Shown here: positions 15,116 through 23,881 of the stretch, piece after piece
Position numbering within the stretch: the first letter of the stretch is position 1
How the letters are laid out: each line of letters begins with the position of its first letter
From: Anaerolineae bacterium
GTDB taxonomy: Bacteria; Chloroflexota; Anaerolineae; J036; Brachytrichaceae
Direction of reading: 5' to 3'
DNA: 44,099 nt
Assembly: GCA_947476335.1 (NCBI GenBank)
Contig: CANJQH010000020.1
Location: forward strand, 1 to 44,099
Program-made: the position numbers and the translations under genes
Notes under the pieces: generated by a model
The model's database searches: none
Seen by the model: only the letters and a program-made list of their open reading frames with translations
Told to the model about the DNA's origin: nothing

Positions 15116-18100
15116 ATGTTGCGTCGAGGATCGTGGCGGCTCGTTCTGAGCGTATTTCTGCTTGTCTCTTTGACGGCCACGCTGCTCGGCTCATCGTGGC
15201 ATGCCGCGCAGGCAGCGCGTTTTACGCCGCGCGATCCGATTGATCTGCGTGCGTACGATAATCGACCGTATCGTCGCGAAGGCCGCTTTATCCTCGACGG
15301 CGTTGCGCAGGATATTGTGCCGAATGCGGCCAACCGCTGGAACTGCGCCTGTGATACCGATGGCTGTTACCCGGGCTGTTTCACCATCGCTGCCGCTTCG
15401 CTGATGAAGTACTGGTCGCAGCGCGGTTACCCGGTGCTGTGGGATGGTGCGGCTGAGGATATGTTGCAGGAACTTCGCGGCCGCTTCCCAAATCTATTTT
15501 GTTACAACAACGTTGATGGAGATGGACGTCCGGGTGAGGCGGGCTTTGAGGCCTTCGATGTCGCCAAGGGCCTCGATTTGTTTGTGCGCCAGCGCGGCTT
15601 TCGTTTTCGAATTCGCGCGGTGGCAGCGCCGACCTTCGAGCAGATCATCGCCGAACTCGACGCTGGCCGCCCGGTGATTGGGGCGTTCGGTCGCTCACCG
15701 TGGGGCAGCCACGCTGGTACGATCGTCGGCTATGACGCCACTGATGGCCGCAAGGTACTCGTTGTACGGCCCAACTTGCCTGGCAAGCCCGACACCGATC
15801 TCGTCTGGGATGTCGGCTATTCTGATTTCGGCATCATCACTGTTGAACCGACGCTCGATGTGAGCGATCTGGCCTCACGCGTGCGTCGCGACATCGAGGT
15901 GCTCGTTGACGATGATGACCCTGGCTTTGTTGTGAGCGGCGAATGGCAGTCTGTGGAGGAACCTGGCCTCGGCGGTGGTGCGCATTGGATCGCGGGTGTG
16001 AATATTGAAAAAGAAAACGCAGCTGCGTCCTGGACGCCACAGCTGCCGTACGACGGCGTGTATGAAGTGCAAGTGAATTTGCCGCGCGAAGATGTGGACG
16101 ATTCGCTGTCGAAGCTCGTCACGTATCGCGTGCGACATGCCGAAGGGGAGAACTTTGTGCGCCGTTCGCAGCACGATGCACGTGTCGGCTGGATTCCGCT
16201 CGGCCGCTTCCCATTCGTGAGCGGACGTGGCTCCGTACTTCTCGGCAACGGCACAGGTGATGATTCGCCGCGCGTGTTGTGGGCTGATGCAGCCCGTTTC
16301 ATTTATAAGGGGCCGCTCGTGCTGCAGCGCGGCAACGACGGCCCACTCGGTTTTGTCATTGGTGGACAGATGCACCGTTTGCAGGATGCGGAGTCGCTCG
16401 ATCTGCTGCATGTGCCGACTACGTCTGTGCGCACGATCGATCCGCTCGAATTTGCACAGTACGAAGCTGGAGAACCGTTGCCTTCGATGTACGCAATGTG
16501 GGTGGGGCAGTATTTTGACAATGATCGCCTCGCACTGCCCGCGTCGGATGTGGCGTCTGCGCCGTCGATCAATTTTTCATGGGGCGATATCGCCCCTGTG
16601 CAGGGCATCATCCCCGGCGCATTCTCTGTGCGCTGGTCACGCACGATGGCGTTGACTGAAGGCGATTACCCGTTCGAAATCGAAGCATCGGGCCGCGTGC
16701 GCCTGTGGGTCGATGGCCGCCTTGAAATCGATGAATGGGCTGCGCCGCCGGGAATTTTTCAGCGCTACGAAAAAGTAGTGCCTCTGCTGACCGGCCTGCA
16801 TCGCATCGATATCGAATATGCCCCACGCGGTGGAGATGCGCGCCTGCGCTTTGGCAATCTGCCCCCGAATGCGCCCGTGGTGCTCGATGACTTTGCTGTG
16901 CAGCAGACGACGCACGAGGCTGCATTGCATTGGACGGACGGTGGAGATCCCGATGGTATGAGCAGCGGGAAACCGCGCCGCTTCTTCGTCACGCTGTGGA
17001 GCGATGATGGTTACCGCGCCACTTCAGGGTGGATCACTGACACGCAATGGAGTACGGAATTGCCGCAGGATGGGCGTTATTTATGGAACATCATTGCCAC
17101 TGACGGCGCAGCAAACAGCGCAGCGTCTCCGATGCGATCGATCCTGTTTGATGCGGGTGCACCCTGGGCGCAGATGATCGGCGCGAGCGTGCCGGTGGGT
17201 CGTGTCGATCGCAGTCAGGCTGCCAACGTCAATCGTCGCAGGCTGACAACCACAGCCGATGGTGTGCAGATCGTAGTTGATGCCGGACCGGAACTGATCG
17301 AAGATGCGCCTGCACAGGAAGGCCTTGTCGTGCTTGACCGACCACTTTATAAGCGTTTCGGCAATGCGCCCGTCGCGCGGTTGACGTGGTGGGCGACTGA
17401 CACGCTGAGCATGCACGACATGCAGTATGTGCTGCAGGCGCGCGAGATTGTGCAGGCGCGTACGACGTACACGCTCACTACGGCGCAGCGTCAAGTGTCG
17501 AAGATGGGCTACGAGCTTGTGCTCAGCGGCACACAGGAAATTACGCATCCGGTCAGGTTGACCGAGACGGTGTTGTATACGGATGTGACGCCAAATCTGA
17601 CGTTGACGCGCATCGACAATGCTGAATGGATTACGCTGAGCGCCGCGTTGAATATGACGTCGACGGTGTTCATTGGTTATCCAGGCAGCACGTATGAAAT
17701 TCGTGTGCGCGCGGTCGACGGCATGGGCAACGAACAAAAGTGGTACGACGGCTACAGTCTGCAGATTAAATTTGACGAAGCAAATGTACTTGCGAAGGGA
17801 TTGACGCCAATGACAGTGCTCGACGATGAATTGATTCGGCTCGTGCCGGCTACGCCGACGCCGACGCCGACGCCGACGGCTGCGCCATTGAGTAACACGA
17901 TGGTGATGTCATCGCCGTTTGTGATTCCGATTCCGCTGACGGGAACTTTGGTCGTGAGTGATGTCGTAGCGACTGCGACGCCGGGCGGGCTGCTTGTGAT
18001 GCCGACGATTGCGGCTGGTGATGGAATGGGTGGCGTGCCGCTGCCCGGTGCAATATCGACCGCGACGCCAGGCGGGCTGCAGTTTATGCCGACGTACGAG

Positions 18101-18280
18101 CCGCAGCCGACGCAGCCTCCGACCTCGACGCCGGCGCTGCTGGTGACGCCGACGGCGATTCCGATCGTAACGCCGACTTCGCTTACGTCTCCGACGTCGC
18201 TTGCCACGCCGACGTCGCTTGCCACGCCGACGTCGCTTGCCACGCCGACGTCGCTTGCCACGCCGACGCCGAGTGGATGA
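15116..18280 (+). CDS. Large secreted protein: C39-like peptidase, golvesin-like and PA14 domains
   Basis: 1054 residues. A signal peptide ends near HAAQAA (about 34). Residues about 60-245 form a papain-like C39-type domain with Cys88 in GCYPGCFTIAAASLMKYW and His in PWGSHAGTIVGYD. Residues about 265-400 look like a golvesin-type beta domain (SGEWQSVEEPGLGGGAHW). A PA14-like domain follows at about 455-585 (GQYFDNDRLAL, RLWVDGRLEIDEW, GLHRIDIEYAPRGGDARLRF), then fibronectin-like beta repeats. The C-terminus is a Thr/Pro-rich tail with TPTPTPT and four TSLATP repeats. It probably acts at the cell surface on peptides or bound to glycan. There is no anchor helix or sortase motif at the end, so it may be released. 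Confidence 0.75.
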   Translation: MLRRGSWRLVLSVFLLVSLTATLLGSSWHAAQAARFTPRDPIDLRAYDNRPYRREGRFILDGVAQDIVPNAANRWNCACDTDGCYPGCFTIAAASLMKYWSQRGYPVLWDGAAEDMLQELRGRFPNLFCYNNVDGDGRPGEAGFEAFDVAKGLDLFVRQRGFRFRIRAVAAPTFEQIIAELDAGRPVIGAFGRSPWGSHAGTIVGYDATDGRKVLVVRPNLPGKPDTDLVWDVGYSDFGIITVEPTLDVSDLASRVRRDIEVLVDDDDPGFVVSGEWQSVEEPGLGGGAHWIAGVNIEKENAAASWTPQLPYDGVYEVQVNLPREDVDDSLSKLVTYRVRHAEGENFVRRSQHDARVGWIPLGRFPFVSGRGSVLLGNGTGDDSPRVLWADAARFIYKGPLVLQRGNDGPLGFVIGGQMHRLQDAESLDLLHVPTTSVRTIDPLEFAQYEAGEPLPSMYAMWVGQYFDNDRLALPASDVASAPSINFSWGDIAPVQGIIPGAFSVRWSRTMALTEGDYPFEIEASGRVRLWVDGRLEIDEWAAPPGIFQRYEKVVPLLTGLHRIDIEYAPRGGDARLRFGNLPPNAPVVLDDFAVQQTTHEAALHWTDGGDPDGMSSGKPRRFFVTLWSDDGYRATSGWITDTQWSTELPQDGRYLWNIIATDGAANSAASPMRSILFDAGAPWAQMIGASVPVGRVDRSQAANVNRRRLTTTADGVQIVVDAGPELIEDAPAQEGLVVLDRPLYKRFGNAPVARLTWWATDTLSMHDMQYVLQAREIVQARTTYTLTTAQRQVSKMGYELVLSGTQEITHPVRLTETVLYTDVTPNLTLTRIDNAEWITLSAALNMTSTVFIGYPGSTYEIRVRAVDGMGNEQKWYDGYSLQIKFDEANVLAKGLTPMTVLDDELIRLVPATPTPTPTPTAAPLSNTMVMSSPFVIPIPLTGTLVVSDVVATATPGGLLVMPTIAAGDGMGGVPLPGAISTATPGGLQFMPTYEPQPTQPPTSTPALLVTPTAIPIVTPTSLTSPTSLATPTSLATPTSLATPTSLATPTPSG
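18193..18264 (+). repeat. 18-bp in-frame tandem repeat, four units
   Basis: The unit GACGTCGCTTGCCACGCC encodes TSLATP four times at the extreme C-terminus of the preceding protein. The units are identical at the DNA level, which points to recent slippage. Confidence 0.9.
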
Positions 18281-18289
18281 GATCACAAA

Positions 18290-18365
18290 ATATGCTGGTC
18301 TTCCTCCCGAAGGGAAGAGGAACAGTTTGCTTTGTTGTGGAAAATCGGTTGGCTTGAATAGTCAA
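18290..18365 (+). repeat. T1 element copy H, decayed right half
   Basis: CTTCCTCCCGAAGGGAAGAGG followed by TTGTGGAAAATCGG and TTGGCTTGAATAGTCA tracks the loop, inner arm and right end of T1 with many changes. The rest of the gap to 18555 holds a stretch (18457-18505) that resembles 33640-33680, both distant T3-like sequences, and otherwise nothing I can name. Confidence 0.5.
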
Positions 18366-18563
18366 TCTGAATTGCTGCCTTGAGAGGCGTTTCATCTGTG
18401 GATATGCTGACTCGCACAAAGAGCAAGATGTTCGTGTGGAGTTTGCTTCTTCTGTGTGAAATGATCTGTGGTCTCCGCCCAAACGCTGGATGTACTGGGG
18501 AGAAATGGTGTGACTCGTGAGGGTGACAAGGCAAGGTAGCAAGTCAGGTTAGTTACAAAAAAT

Positions 18564-18674
18564 GCAACTACTCAGGCCCGCCATTTTTCCAACGCGAAAC
18601 ACACTATTCTCTCCCCCGAAGGGGAGAGAATAGTGTGTTTCGCGGGAAATACTGATTTGGGCCTGAGTAGTTAC
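18564..18674 (+). mobile_element. T1 element copy I, 8-bp duplication overlapping a start codon
   Basis: CAAAAAAT is duplicated exactly at 18556-18563 and 18675-18682. The last two bases of the right copy are the AT of the ATG at 18681. The left end reads GCAACTAC in place of GTAACTAC. The right end places TAGTTA 7 nt before the ATG, where other genes here have a -10. Confidence 0.9.
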
Positions 18675-18680
18675 CAAAAA

Positions 18681-19475
18681 ATGCAATACGGCTGGCAAAA
18701 CTGTCCGACAGAAATTCGATCGCAGATGATGCATCTGGTGCAGGGAATGCAGAGTGTGCTGGATGAAAAATTGTGTGCAATCGTTCTGCATGGTTCTCTT
18801 GCGCAGGGAGGCTTCAACCCACTGCGTTCCGATATAGATGTGCTCGCAGTTGTTGTGCGCCCACTTGATGCAGCGGAATGCAACGCGTTGAATGCGCTGC
18901 TCCTGCACGTTTCGAACGCGCCGCGGCCGATCGAGATCAGCGTGTTGTGTGCGGCTGATCTTGCAGCGTGGTCGCATCCGGCGCCGTTCGAATTTCATTA
19001 CGGCGAAGTGTGGCGTGATGCGGTCACTGCTGGTTCTGGCTGTGCTCCTGGACGGGACGTGGATCTGGCCGCGCATATCGCAGTGGCGCGTGAACGTGGC
19101 GTCGTGCTGTTCGGGCCGCCAGTTGAAGATGTGTTGCCGAATGTGCCGAGTGCAGATGTGCTCGACTCGATTCTGGCCGATGTGCTGAGTGACCGCTTCG
19201 GTGTGCCGGGGCTTGCGAATGCGGTCGGCCCGTCGTCGGTGGTGCTGAATGCCTGCCGTGCGCTGGCGTACGGGCGCATGGGGCGTCTTTTCTCAAAGGA
19301 CGAAGGTGGGCTGTGGGCTCTGCTTGAACTGCCGTGGCGGCAGTCGTCGATCACGGCGCGGGCGCTGGAGAAATATCGCGCCGGCGCGGATGAGCCACTC
19401 TACAGTGATGACGAAGTGCGGCAGTTCGGTAGTTATATGCTGCCGGTATTACGGGCATTACGAGTATTACGTTAG
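18681..19475 (+). CDS. AadA-like nucleotidyltransferase
   Basis: 264 residues with the aminoglycoside 3''/9-adenylyltransferase layout: the nucleotidyltransferase core VLHGSLAQGGFNPLRSDIDV (Gly-Ser at 38-39, Asp at 51 and 53), then ARERGVVLFGPPVEDVLP and a C-terminal helical domain with SSVVLNACRALAYGRMG. Family members adenylate streptomycin or spectinomycin, but many chromosomal relatives have no known substrate, so resistance is not proven. The start at 18681 is fixed by the T1 element directly upstream, through which the frame is open but meaningless. The last codons contain a GTATTACG-like repetition and overlap the convergent gene by 9 bp. Confidence 0.75.
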   Translation: MQYGWQNCPTEIRSQMMHLVQGMQSVLDEKLCAIVLHGSLAQGGFNPLRSDIDVLAVVVRPLDAAECNALNALLLHVSNAPRPIEISVLCAADLAAWSHPAPFEFHYGEVWRDAVTAGSGCAPGRDVDLAAHIAVARERGVVLFGPPVEDVLPNVPSADVLDSILADVLSDRFGVPGLANAVGPSSVVLNACRALAYGRMGRLFSKDEGGLWALLELPWRQSSITARALEKYRAGADEPLYSDDEVRQFGSYMLPVLRALRVLR

Positions 19476-20072
19476 CGTCGTCATCACTATGCGCCAGCCG
19501 TCGGCGAGGGCCATCCATGCCGCGTTGGTTGATTTGCGCCGCGTGCGTAGTGCTGCCTTCAAACTGTGGCCGGACGACACATCTGTGCGTACTGTGGCGA
19601 TGAAATCCTGCGCGATGCTTGGCAGCGCCATGCTGAGCGCGTCGAGCGCGTCGAGCGCGCCGGCTTCGCCCATCAGTGTGCGGCCACTCAGAAGTACGGT
19701 GTTGAGCTTCACCCAGCGAGCTGGTTCGCCGCAGCGCAGCCACATTTCGCGTGGCCGATCGAGATCGAAATCGCGCATAAACATCACTGGCTGTTCGCCA
19801 TCGGCAGTCATGCCAAAAATTTCTGCGCGTGGCTCGCGGATGAAATTTTCCTCGATCCATGTGAACAACAACGGCGCGCGCAGCAATGTGTTCTTCTCTG
19901 TCATCAGGCCGCTGATGAACAGCGGTCGTGCTGCAGTGTAGTACGGCAGCCCGAAGTACAGGCGCTGTTCGTCTGCATCGGTGTGCAGTGTGAGTTGCGT
20001 GAGGGTGCCGTTCGTTTCGATGTGTCCGCGAACGTTCAGATGCAGCAGGTCGGAGAAATCGTGAATTTTCAT
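19467..20072 (-). CDS. Hypothetical protein of the tpiA operon
   Basis: 201 residues, not recognised. It is mixed alpha/beta in appearance, with no signal peptide or membrane helix. The middle contains MRDFDLDRPREMWLRCG and the region LDALDALSM shows a small 9-bp repetition (CGTCGAGCG). It follows the M50-like gene by 7 nt and so is probably co-transcribed with tpiA. The 3' end overlaps the convergent nucleotidyltransferase gene by 9 bp. Confidence 0.65.
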   Translation of the reverse strand: MKIHDFSDLLHLNVRGHIETNGTLTQLTLHTDADEQRLYFGLPYYTAARPLFISGLMTEKNTLLRAPLLFTWIEENFIREPRAEIFGMTADGEQPVMFMRDFDLDRPREMWLRCGEPARWVKLNTVLLSGRTLMGEAGALDALDALSMALPSIAQDFIATVRTDVSSGHSLKAALRTRRKSTNAAWMALADGWRIVMTTLT

Positions 20073-20079
20073 AATGAAC

Positions 20080-20853
20080 TCAGCGCCGGAAAACTGTACG
20101 TCGTCCGGTCACACGTCTGAGCAACACAGCGACGATGCTGAGCATGAGGATGACGGCGGCGTTGATGAAGGCAGTGAGCGTGAGTACGCTGCCCAGCCAC
20201 CGCAGCGCGTCGCCGGCTGCGGCTGTGGCTGTGATCTGATTCAGCAGTGGTGCCCCGCCGATGGCGTAGACCAGCAGTGTGAGTGCGCCGCTGATGGCGC
20301 CGCAGCCTGCTGCAACCGGCGGCCAGGCGCGTGTGTCACTGGGTGATGGCATCATGCCGTTGGCGATTGTGAAGACGACGTAAATCCAAAAGAACGCATC
20401 CTTTGCAGAAAAGATGCTGAGCATCTGTGCTGTGATTGCGCTTGCGTTGAAGGTGGCGAGGGCGGTGGTGATGCGGTGCAGTTCAAACACTTGGTCGCCG
20501 ACGATCAGCAGCGCGGCGATGCCGGCCAACAAAGGTGCTGCGCCGATCAGGCTGGTGCGCAGTGTATCGGTGCGCAGAATTTCGACATATCCGAGCCGGA
20601 TTATGCCGGCGGGGAGACGCTTCATGCGCAGTGAGAAGCCGCGTACTTTTACGCCGAGCAGCAGTGCGACGAAAGCGTGGCTCAATTCGTGCAGCGCTAC
20701 GCCGGGCAGCAGTACGAACGAATACAGCAGCGTCGCTGCGTCGATGTGCCCGGTGAGCAGCAGAAAGACCTGTTGCAGTCGGCGGTGTGCCTGCCTTTCA
20801 AGCAGCCACACCGCACCGAATGCCAGCAGGAAGTAGAGCAGTGCGCTGGGCAT
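20080..20853 (-). CDS. M50-like membrane metalloprotease homologue
   Basis: 257 residues, about six transmembrane helices. The motif HELSH (55-59) lies in the second hydrophobic segment, as in site-2 proteases. A second metal-binding motif like the NPDG of M50 is not evident; IANGMMPSPSD near residue 165 could play that part. It may be an intramembrane protease or a relative that lost activity. It is 12 nt downstream of tpiA and 7 nt upstream of the hypothetical gene; a functional link to triose-phosphate isomerase is unclear. Confidence 0.7.
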   Translation of the reverse strand: MPSALLYFLLAFGAVWLLERQAHRRLQQVFLLLTGHIDAATLLYSFVLLPGVALHELSHAFVALLLGVKVRGFSLRMKRLPAGIIRLGYVEILRTDTLRTSLIGAAPLLAGIAALLIVGDQVFELHRITTALATFNASAITAQMLSIFSAKDAFFWIYVVFTIANGMMPSPSDTRAWPPVAAGCGAISGALTLLVYAIGGAPLLNQITATAAAGDALRWLGSVLTLTAFINAAVILMLSIVAVLLRRVTGRRTVFRR

Positions 20854-20865
20854 TCTCGAGAGTGT

Positions 20866-21618
20866 CTATGCGCCTGCTGCACGGCAGATCGCTGCGAAGT
20901 CGGCCGCCTTCAGGCTCGCGCCGCCGACGAGTGCGCCGTCGATGTCGGGCTTGCTGAGAATTTCGGCGGCGTTGGCTGCTGAAACGCTGCCGCCGTACTG
21001 CACGCGGATGGTGTCCGCTGCGTCGCCCAGCTGTGCGCGCAGGCAGGCGCGCACGAATGCACAGCGCGTCTGCGCGTCATCCGCTGTTGCTGCACGGCCG
21101 GTGCCGATGGCCCAGATCGGCTCGTAAGCGACCACTAGGCGCGGCGCATCTGTAGCCGAAATATCGGCTACGCCTGCACGGACCTGGCGCTCGAGCACCG
21201 TTTCGGTCTGCCCAGCCTCGTTTTCTTCAAGCGTTTCGCCGATGCACAAAATCGGTGTCATGCCATGCTTTAGTGCAGCCAGCACTTTGCGGTTGATGAA
21301 AGCATCGCTCTCGCCAAAAATCTGGCGGCGCTCGCTGTGTCCGAGGATCGCGTAATCCACCCAGCCGGCAAGCATGCCGGGCGCGACCTCGCCTGTGAAC
21401 GCACCTTTTTCCTGGTCGTGTATGTTCTGCGTGCCGAGTTTGACTGCGCTGCCGAGCAGCAGTGACTTTACGCTCGTCAGCGACACGAACGGCGGACACA
21501 CAGCGATCTCGGCCGTCTTGATGTCTTTTAGCAGGGGCAGTAATTCAGAGACGAGCTGACGTGCCTCGTCGATGCTTTTGTTCATCTTCCAATTGCCGGC
21601 AATAAATGGGATTCTCAT
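20866..21618 (-). CDS. tpiA: Triose-phosphate isomerase
   Basis: Interconverts dihydroxyacetone phosphate and glyceraldehyde 3-phosphate in glycolysis. 250 residues, the normal family length. GNWKMN carries Lys11, ILGHSERRQIFGES the catalytic His94, and VAYEPIWAIGTG the catalytic Glu166. The phosphate loop is VQYGGSVSAANA. The ATG at 21618 is chosen because MRIPFIAGNWKMN is the usual start; an upstream ATG at 21684 would add 22 residues reading through an AGAGTG-rich repeat. GATAAT lies 10 nt upstream. Confidence 0.97.
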   Translation of the reverse strand: MRIPFIAGNWKMNKSIDEARQLVSELLPLLKDIKTAEIAVCPPFVSLTSVKSLLLGSAVKLGTQNIHDQEKGAFTGEVAPGMLAGWVDYAILGHSERRQIFGESDAFINRKVLAALKHGMTPILCIGETLEENEAGQTETVLERQVRAGVADISATDAPRLVVAYEPIWAIGTGRAATADDAQTRCAFVRACLRAQLGDAADTIRVQYGGSVSAANAAEILSKPDIDGALVGGASLKAADFAAICRAAGA

Positions 21619-21628
21619 GATTATGGGA

Positions 21629-21634
21629 ATTATC
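21629..21634 (-). promoter_or_regulatory. -10 box of tpiA
   Basis: GATAAT on the minus strand, 10 nt from the ATG at 21618. Confidence 0.4.
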
Positions 21635-21694
21635 GCAGCGCGGGGGAGAGAGTGAAGAGTGGAGAGTAGGAAGTATTTCTCCACTCAGACTCAG

Positions 21695-21898
21695 GTAACT
21701 ACTCAGGCCCAAATCAATATTTCCCGCGAAACATGCTATTCCTTCCCCTGAAGGGGGAAGGAATAGCATGTTTCGCGTTGGAAAAATGGCTAAGTGAGTC
21801 GCCAAAAATTCTGGCGGCAGATTCGCCTCCCCCGCAAAGCGGGGGAGGCGAATCTGCCGGACAAAACTTATGGACAGGAACTTAGTCTGAGTAGTTAC
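21695..21898 (-). mobile_element. T1 element copy J carrying a nested T2, with 7-bp duplication
   Basis: GACTCAG stands at 21688-21694 and 21899-21905. The T1 ends are intact (GTAACTACTCAGGCC and CTGAGTAGTTAC), and the right arm is split by the T2 copy at 21791-21884. The host sequence is an AGAGTG-rich hairpin (arms near 21645-21685 and 21906-21930). Confidence 0.85.
21791..21884 (+). mobile_element. T2 element, complete 94-bp copy nested in T1
   Basis: TAAGTGAGTCGCC to CAGGAACTTA with the 20-bp perfect central stem. It is the same length as the copy at 7576-7669 and lies in the same part of the host element, but in the opposite orientation on the plus strand. Confidence 0.8.
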
Positions 21899-21916
21899 GA
21901 CTCAGACTAAGACTCT

Positions 21917-22939
21917 CTACTCTCTACTCTTCCCCCTGATCCGCCGGTATAGCGCGAAGAGAAGTCTGCTTGGTGTGTAATCCCATGCGCCGATGCCCTC
22001 GGCAAATTCAGCGCCGAAGCTCTGCTTGAAGCGATAGACGCCCCACATGGAATCGCTTTCGACGAGCTGCTCCGGCGCGCCCCACCAGTCGTACGTATCG
22101 CAGCCCTGTTCGCGCGCCCAGCGCATCGCCTGCCATTGCAGCAGGTGATTTGGCATATGTTCGCGACCGATGGAGCGGGACATGCCGTAGAAATACCATG
22201 CGCGATGTTCGTGCCTGAACAGCACGATTCCACCGAGCGCTTCGCCTTCGCGTTCGGCGATGAAGCCGACGGCATTCATGCTGCGCCACGCGTCGAGGTA
22301 ATACGCGCGTTCGCGGATGCCGAAGCCGTCGCGTGCGCCGGTCTCGGCGTACATTGCGTAAAGTGCTTCGGCGTCTGCACCTTCGAGCATCGGAATTACG
22401 CGCACCTGTACGCCGCGTTTTTCAGCCAGCCGCACGTTGTAGCGGCACTTCGAACTCATGCGCGCCAGCAGCTGCTCATCGTCGGCACGCAGGTCGGTAA
22501 GCATGGTGTTGCGAAATTGCACCGGTTCGGTTGAGCGGTGCCAGTGCCGCTGTGTCAGATGTGCACGCATTGCATCGAGATCAGCTGCTGTCCATGCTGA
22601 ATGACTCGCTGGTGGATCTCCGTCAACTTTTACCCACACGGCGCGCTGTGCGTGGCCGAGCGATTCGAGTCTAGCCAGGCCATGCTCGTATGACGCGACG
22701 TCACGCGCGACGGGGCCTTTCGTTGCGTAGAGCATGCACAGCGGACCGAACGAACGGCGCAGCACTTGCATGGCACACGCCGGGCCGTTATCTTCGAGCA
22801 GCCAGCGCTGTGCTGTCCAGCCCCAGCGCGATTTGAATTCGCCCCACGGCCACGACTGCAGCACATGCGGCGATGGCAGCGCTGCGAGCGAGGTCTGCCA
22901 CTGCGTTTCGTCTGGCACGAGCTGCCACGCGCCGCTCAT
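21917..22939 (-). CDS. FemAB-family peptidoglycan bridge aminoacyltransferase-like protein
   Basis: 340 residues with two tandem GNAT folds, as in FemA/FemB/FemX. These use aminoacyl-tRNA to extend the stem peptide of lipid II on the cytoplasmic face. Recognisable parts are HVLQSWPWGEFKSRWGW at the N-terminus, MSSKCRYNVRLAEKRGV in the middle and AWYFYGMSRSIGREHMPNHL followed by TYDWWGAPE near the end. The ATG at 22939 overlaps the stop of the upstream gene (22936) by 4 nt, so the two are translationally coupled. Confidence 0.88.
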   Translation of the reverse strand: MSGAWQLVPDETQWQTSLAALPSPHVLQSWPWGEFKSRWGWTAQRWLLEDNGPACAMQVLRRSFGPLCMLYATKGPVARDVASYEHGLARLESLGHAQRAVWVKVDGDPPASHSAWTAADLDAMRAHLTQRHWHRSTEPVQFRNTMLTDLRADDEQLLARMSSKCRYNVRLAEKRGVQVRVIPMLEGADAEALYAMYAETGARDGFGIRERAYYLDAWRSMNAVGFIAEREGEALGGIVLFRHEHRAWYFYGMSRSIGREHMPNHLLQWQAMRWAREQGCDTYDWWGAPEQLVESDSMWGVYRFKQSFGAEFAEGIGAWDYTPSRLLFALYRRIRGKSRE

Positions 22940-23310
22940 TTTTGCACCTCGAGCACGAGCTTGTTGAGTGCCTCACGCGCAGCGGGCAGCGCCTGCATTG
23001 CTGGCCAATCGCCCAGGAAATCTGCTGCCGCTTCATGGCGCAGCATCACGACGAATGGGTCTTCCGTGGCGAGTACGCCAGCGACTTTTGCTGTGCGCCA
23101 GTGCGGTTCGAGTGCAGTGCGTAATTGCGTGTGCGTGGCAAGTGCATGCGGACGCACCGCTGCATATTCGACTTCGTCTGCAGTAGTCGCCGCATCGCCG
23201 CGATACACGCGTACGACGAGCGCTTCGATCACATCCCAATGAGTGATGAATTCGCGCAGTCGCCGCTCGTGCAGCGCCACAGCGATGGAGCGCGTGAAAG
23301 GATTCGACAC
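22936..23310 (-). CDS. Small hypothetical protein coupled to the FemAB gene
   Basis: 124 residues, not recognised. Probably cytosolic and helical, with no signal or membrane segment. The GTG start at 23310 has TATCAT 7 nt upstream. It overlaps the FemAB gene by ATGA. Confidence 0.7.
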   Translation of the reverse strand: MSNPFTRSIAVALHERRLREFITHWDVIEALVVRVYRGDAATTADEVEYAAVRPHALATHTQLRTALEPHWRTAKVAGVLATEDPFVVMLRHEAAADFLGDWPAMQALPAAREALNKLVLEVQK

Positions 23311-23317
23311 GGAGGGG

Positions 23318-23323
23318 ATGATA
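23318..23323 (-). promoter_or_regulatory. -10 box of the hypothetical-FemAB operon
   Basis: TATCAT on the minus strand, 7 nt from the GTG at 23310. Confidence 0.5.
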
Positions 23324-23354
23324 GTTGAGAGTCAGAGTGCAGAGTCTGAGTGAA

Positions 23355-23864
23355 GACGGCGCATCTGCCGTTTGGGGCAGATTTCATGAAATGGCGCGTG
23401 CTGTCACCCGGACCGATGGTCCGGGCTGGGGCAGCGTCGCGCCTCCGGCGCTTTTTGGACGGAACATGAGCGCCAACGGCGCGGTCCACCGCGGCAGGCC
23501 CGTGCCCAGCCCCGGAGGGGCGATCGCTTGCCCAGCCCGGGGCAAAGCACCGAAGGTGCGCAAGCCCCGGGTGATGGCGGCGACGCGATGCGCGCGAGAA
23601 GGCTGCGCCGACGGCGGATGTGCCGTTTGGGGCAGATTTCATGAAATGGCGTGGGCTGTCACCCGGACCGATGGTCCGGGCTGGGGCAGCGTCGCGCCTC
23701 CGGCGCTTTTTGGACGGAACATGAGCGCCAACGGCGCGGTCCACTGAGGCAGGCCCGTGCCCAGCCCCGGAGGGGCGATCGCTTGCCCAGCCCGGGGCAA
23801 AGCACCGAAGGTGCGCAAGCCCCGGGTGATGGCGGCGACGCGATGCGCGCGAGTATCCGTCCCT
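23355..23864. repeat. T3: two tandem copies of a 255-bp unit
   Basis: Copy 1 at 23355-23609 and copy 2 at 23610-23864 are nearly identical, with a few substitutions and a different last dozen bases. Each contains the hairpin CCGGACC-GAT-GGTCCGG, then CGCCTCCGGCG and CCCCGGAGGGGCGATCGC, so the unit is a string of GC-rich small palindromes. A third start (ACGGCGGATGT) follows at about 23866. Frames through it are open but have no start context or family likeness. This array fills most of the 651-bp gap 23311-23961. Confidence 0.85.
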
Positions 23865-23881
23865 AACGGCGGATGTACCCG

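Noticed and set aside
18633..18680. Extended N-terminus of the nucleotidyltransferase through the T1 right arm
   Set aside because: The same peptide (CFAGNTDLGLSSY-like) appears wherever T1 is read in that frame, so it is element sequence, not protein.
23325..23747. 140-codon frame through the T3 tandem repeat
   Set aside because: It repeats the same meaningless peptide with each unit and has no ribosome site or -10 box.
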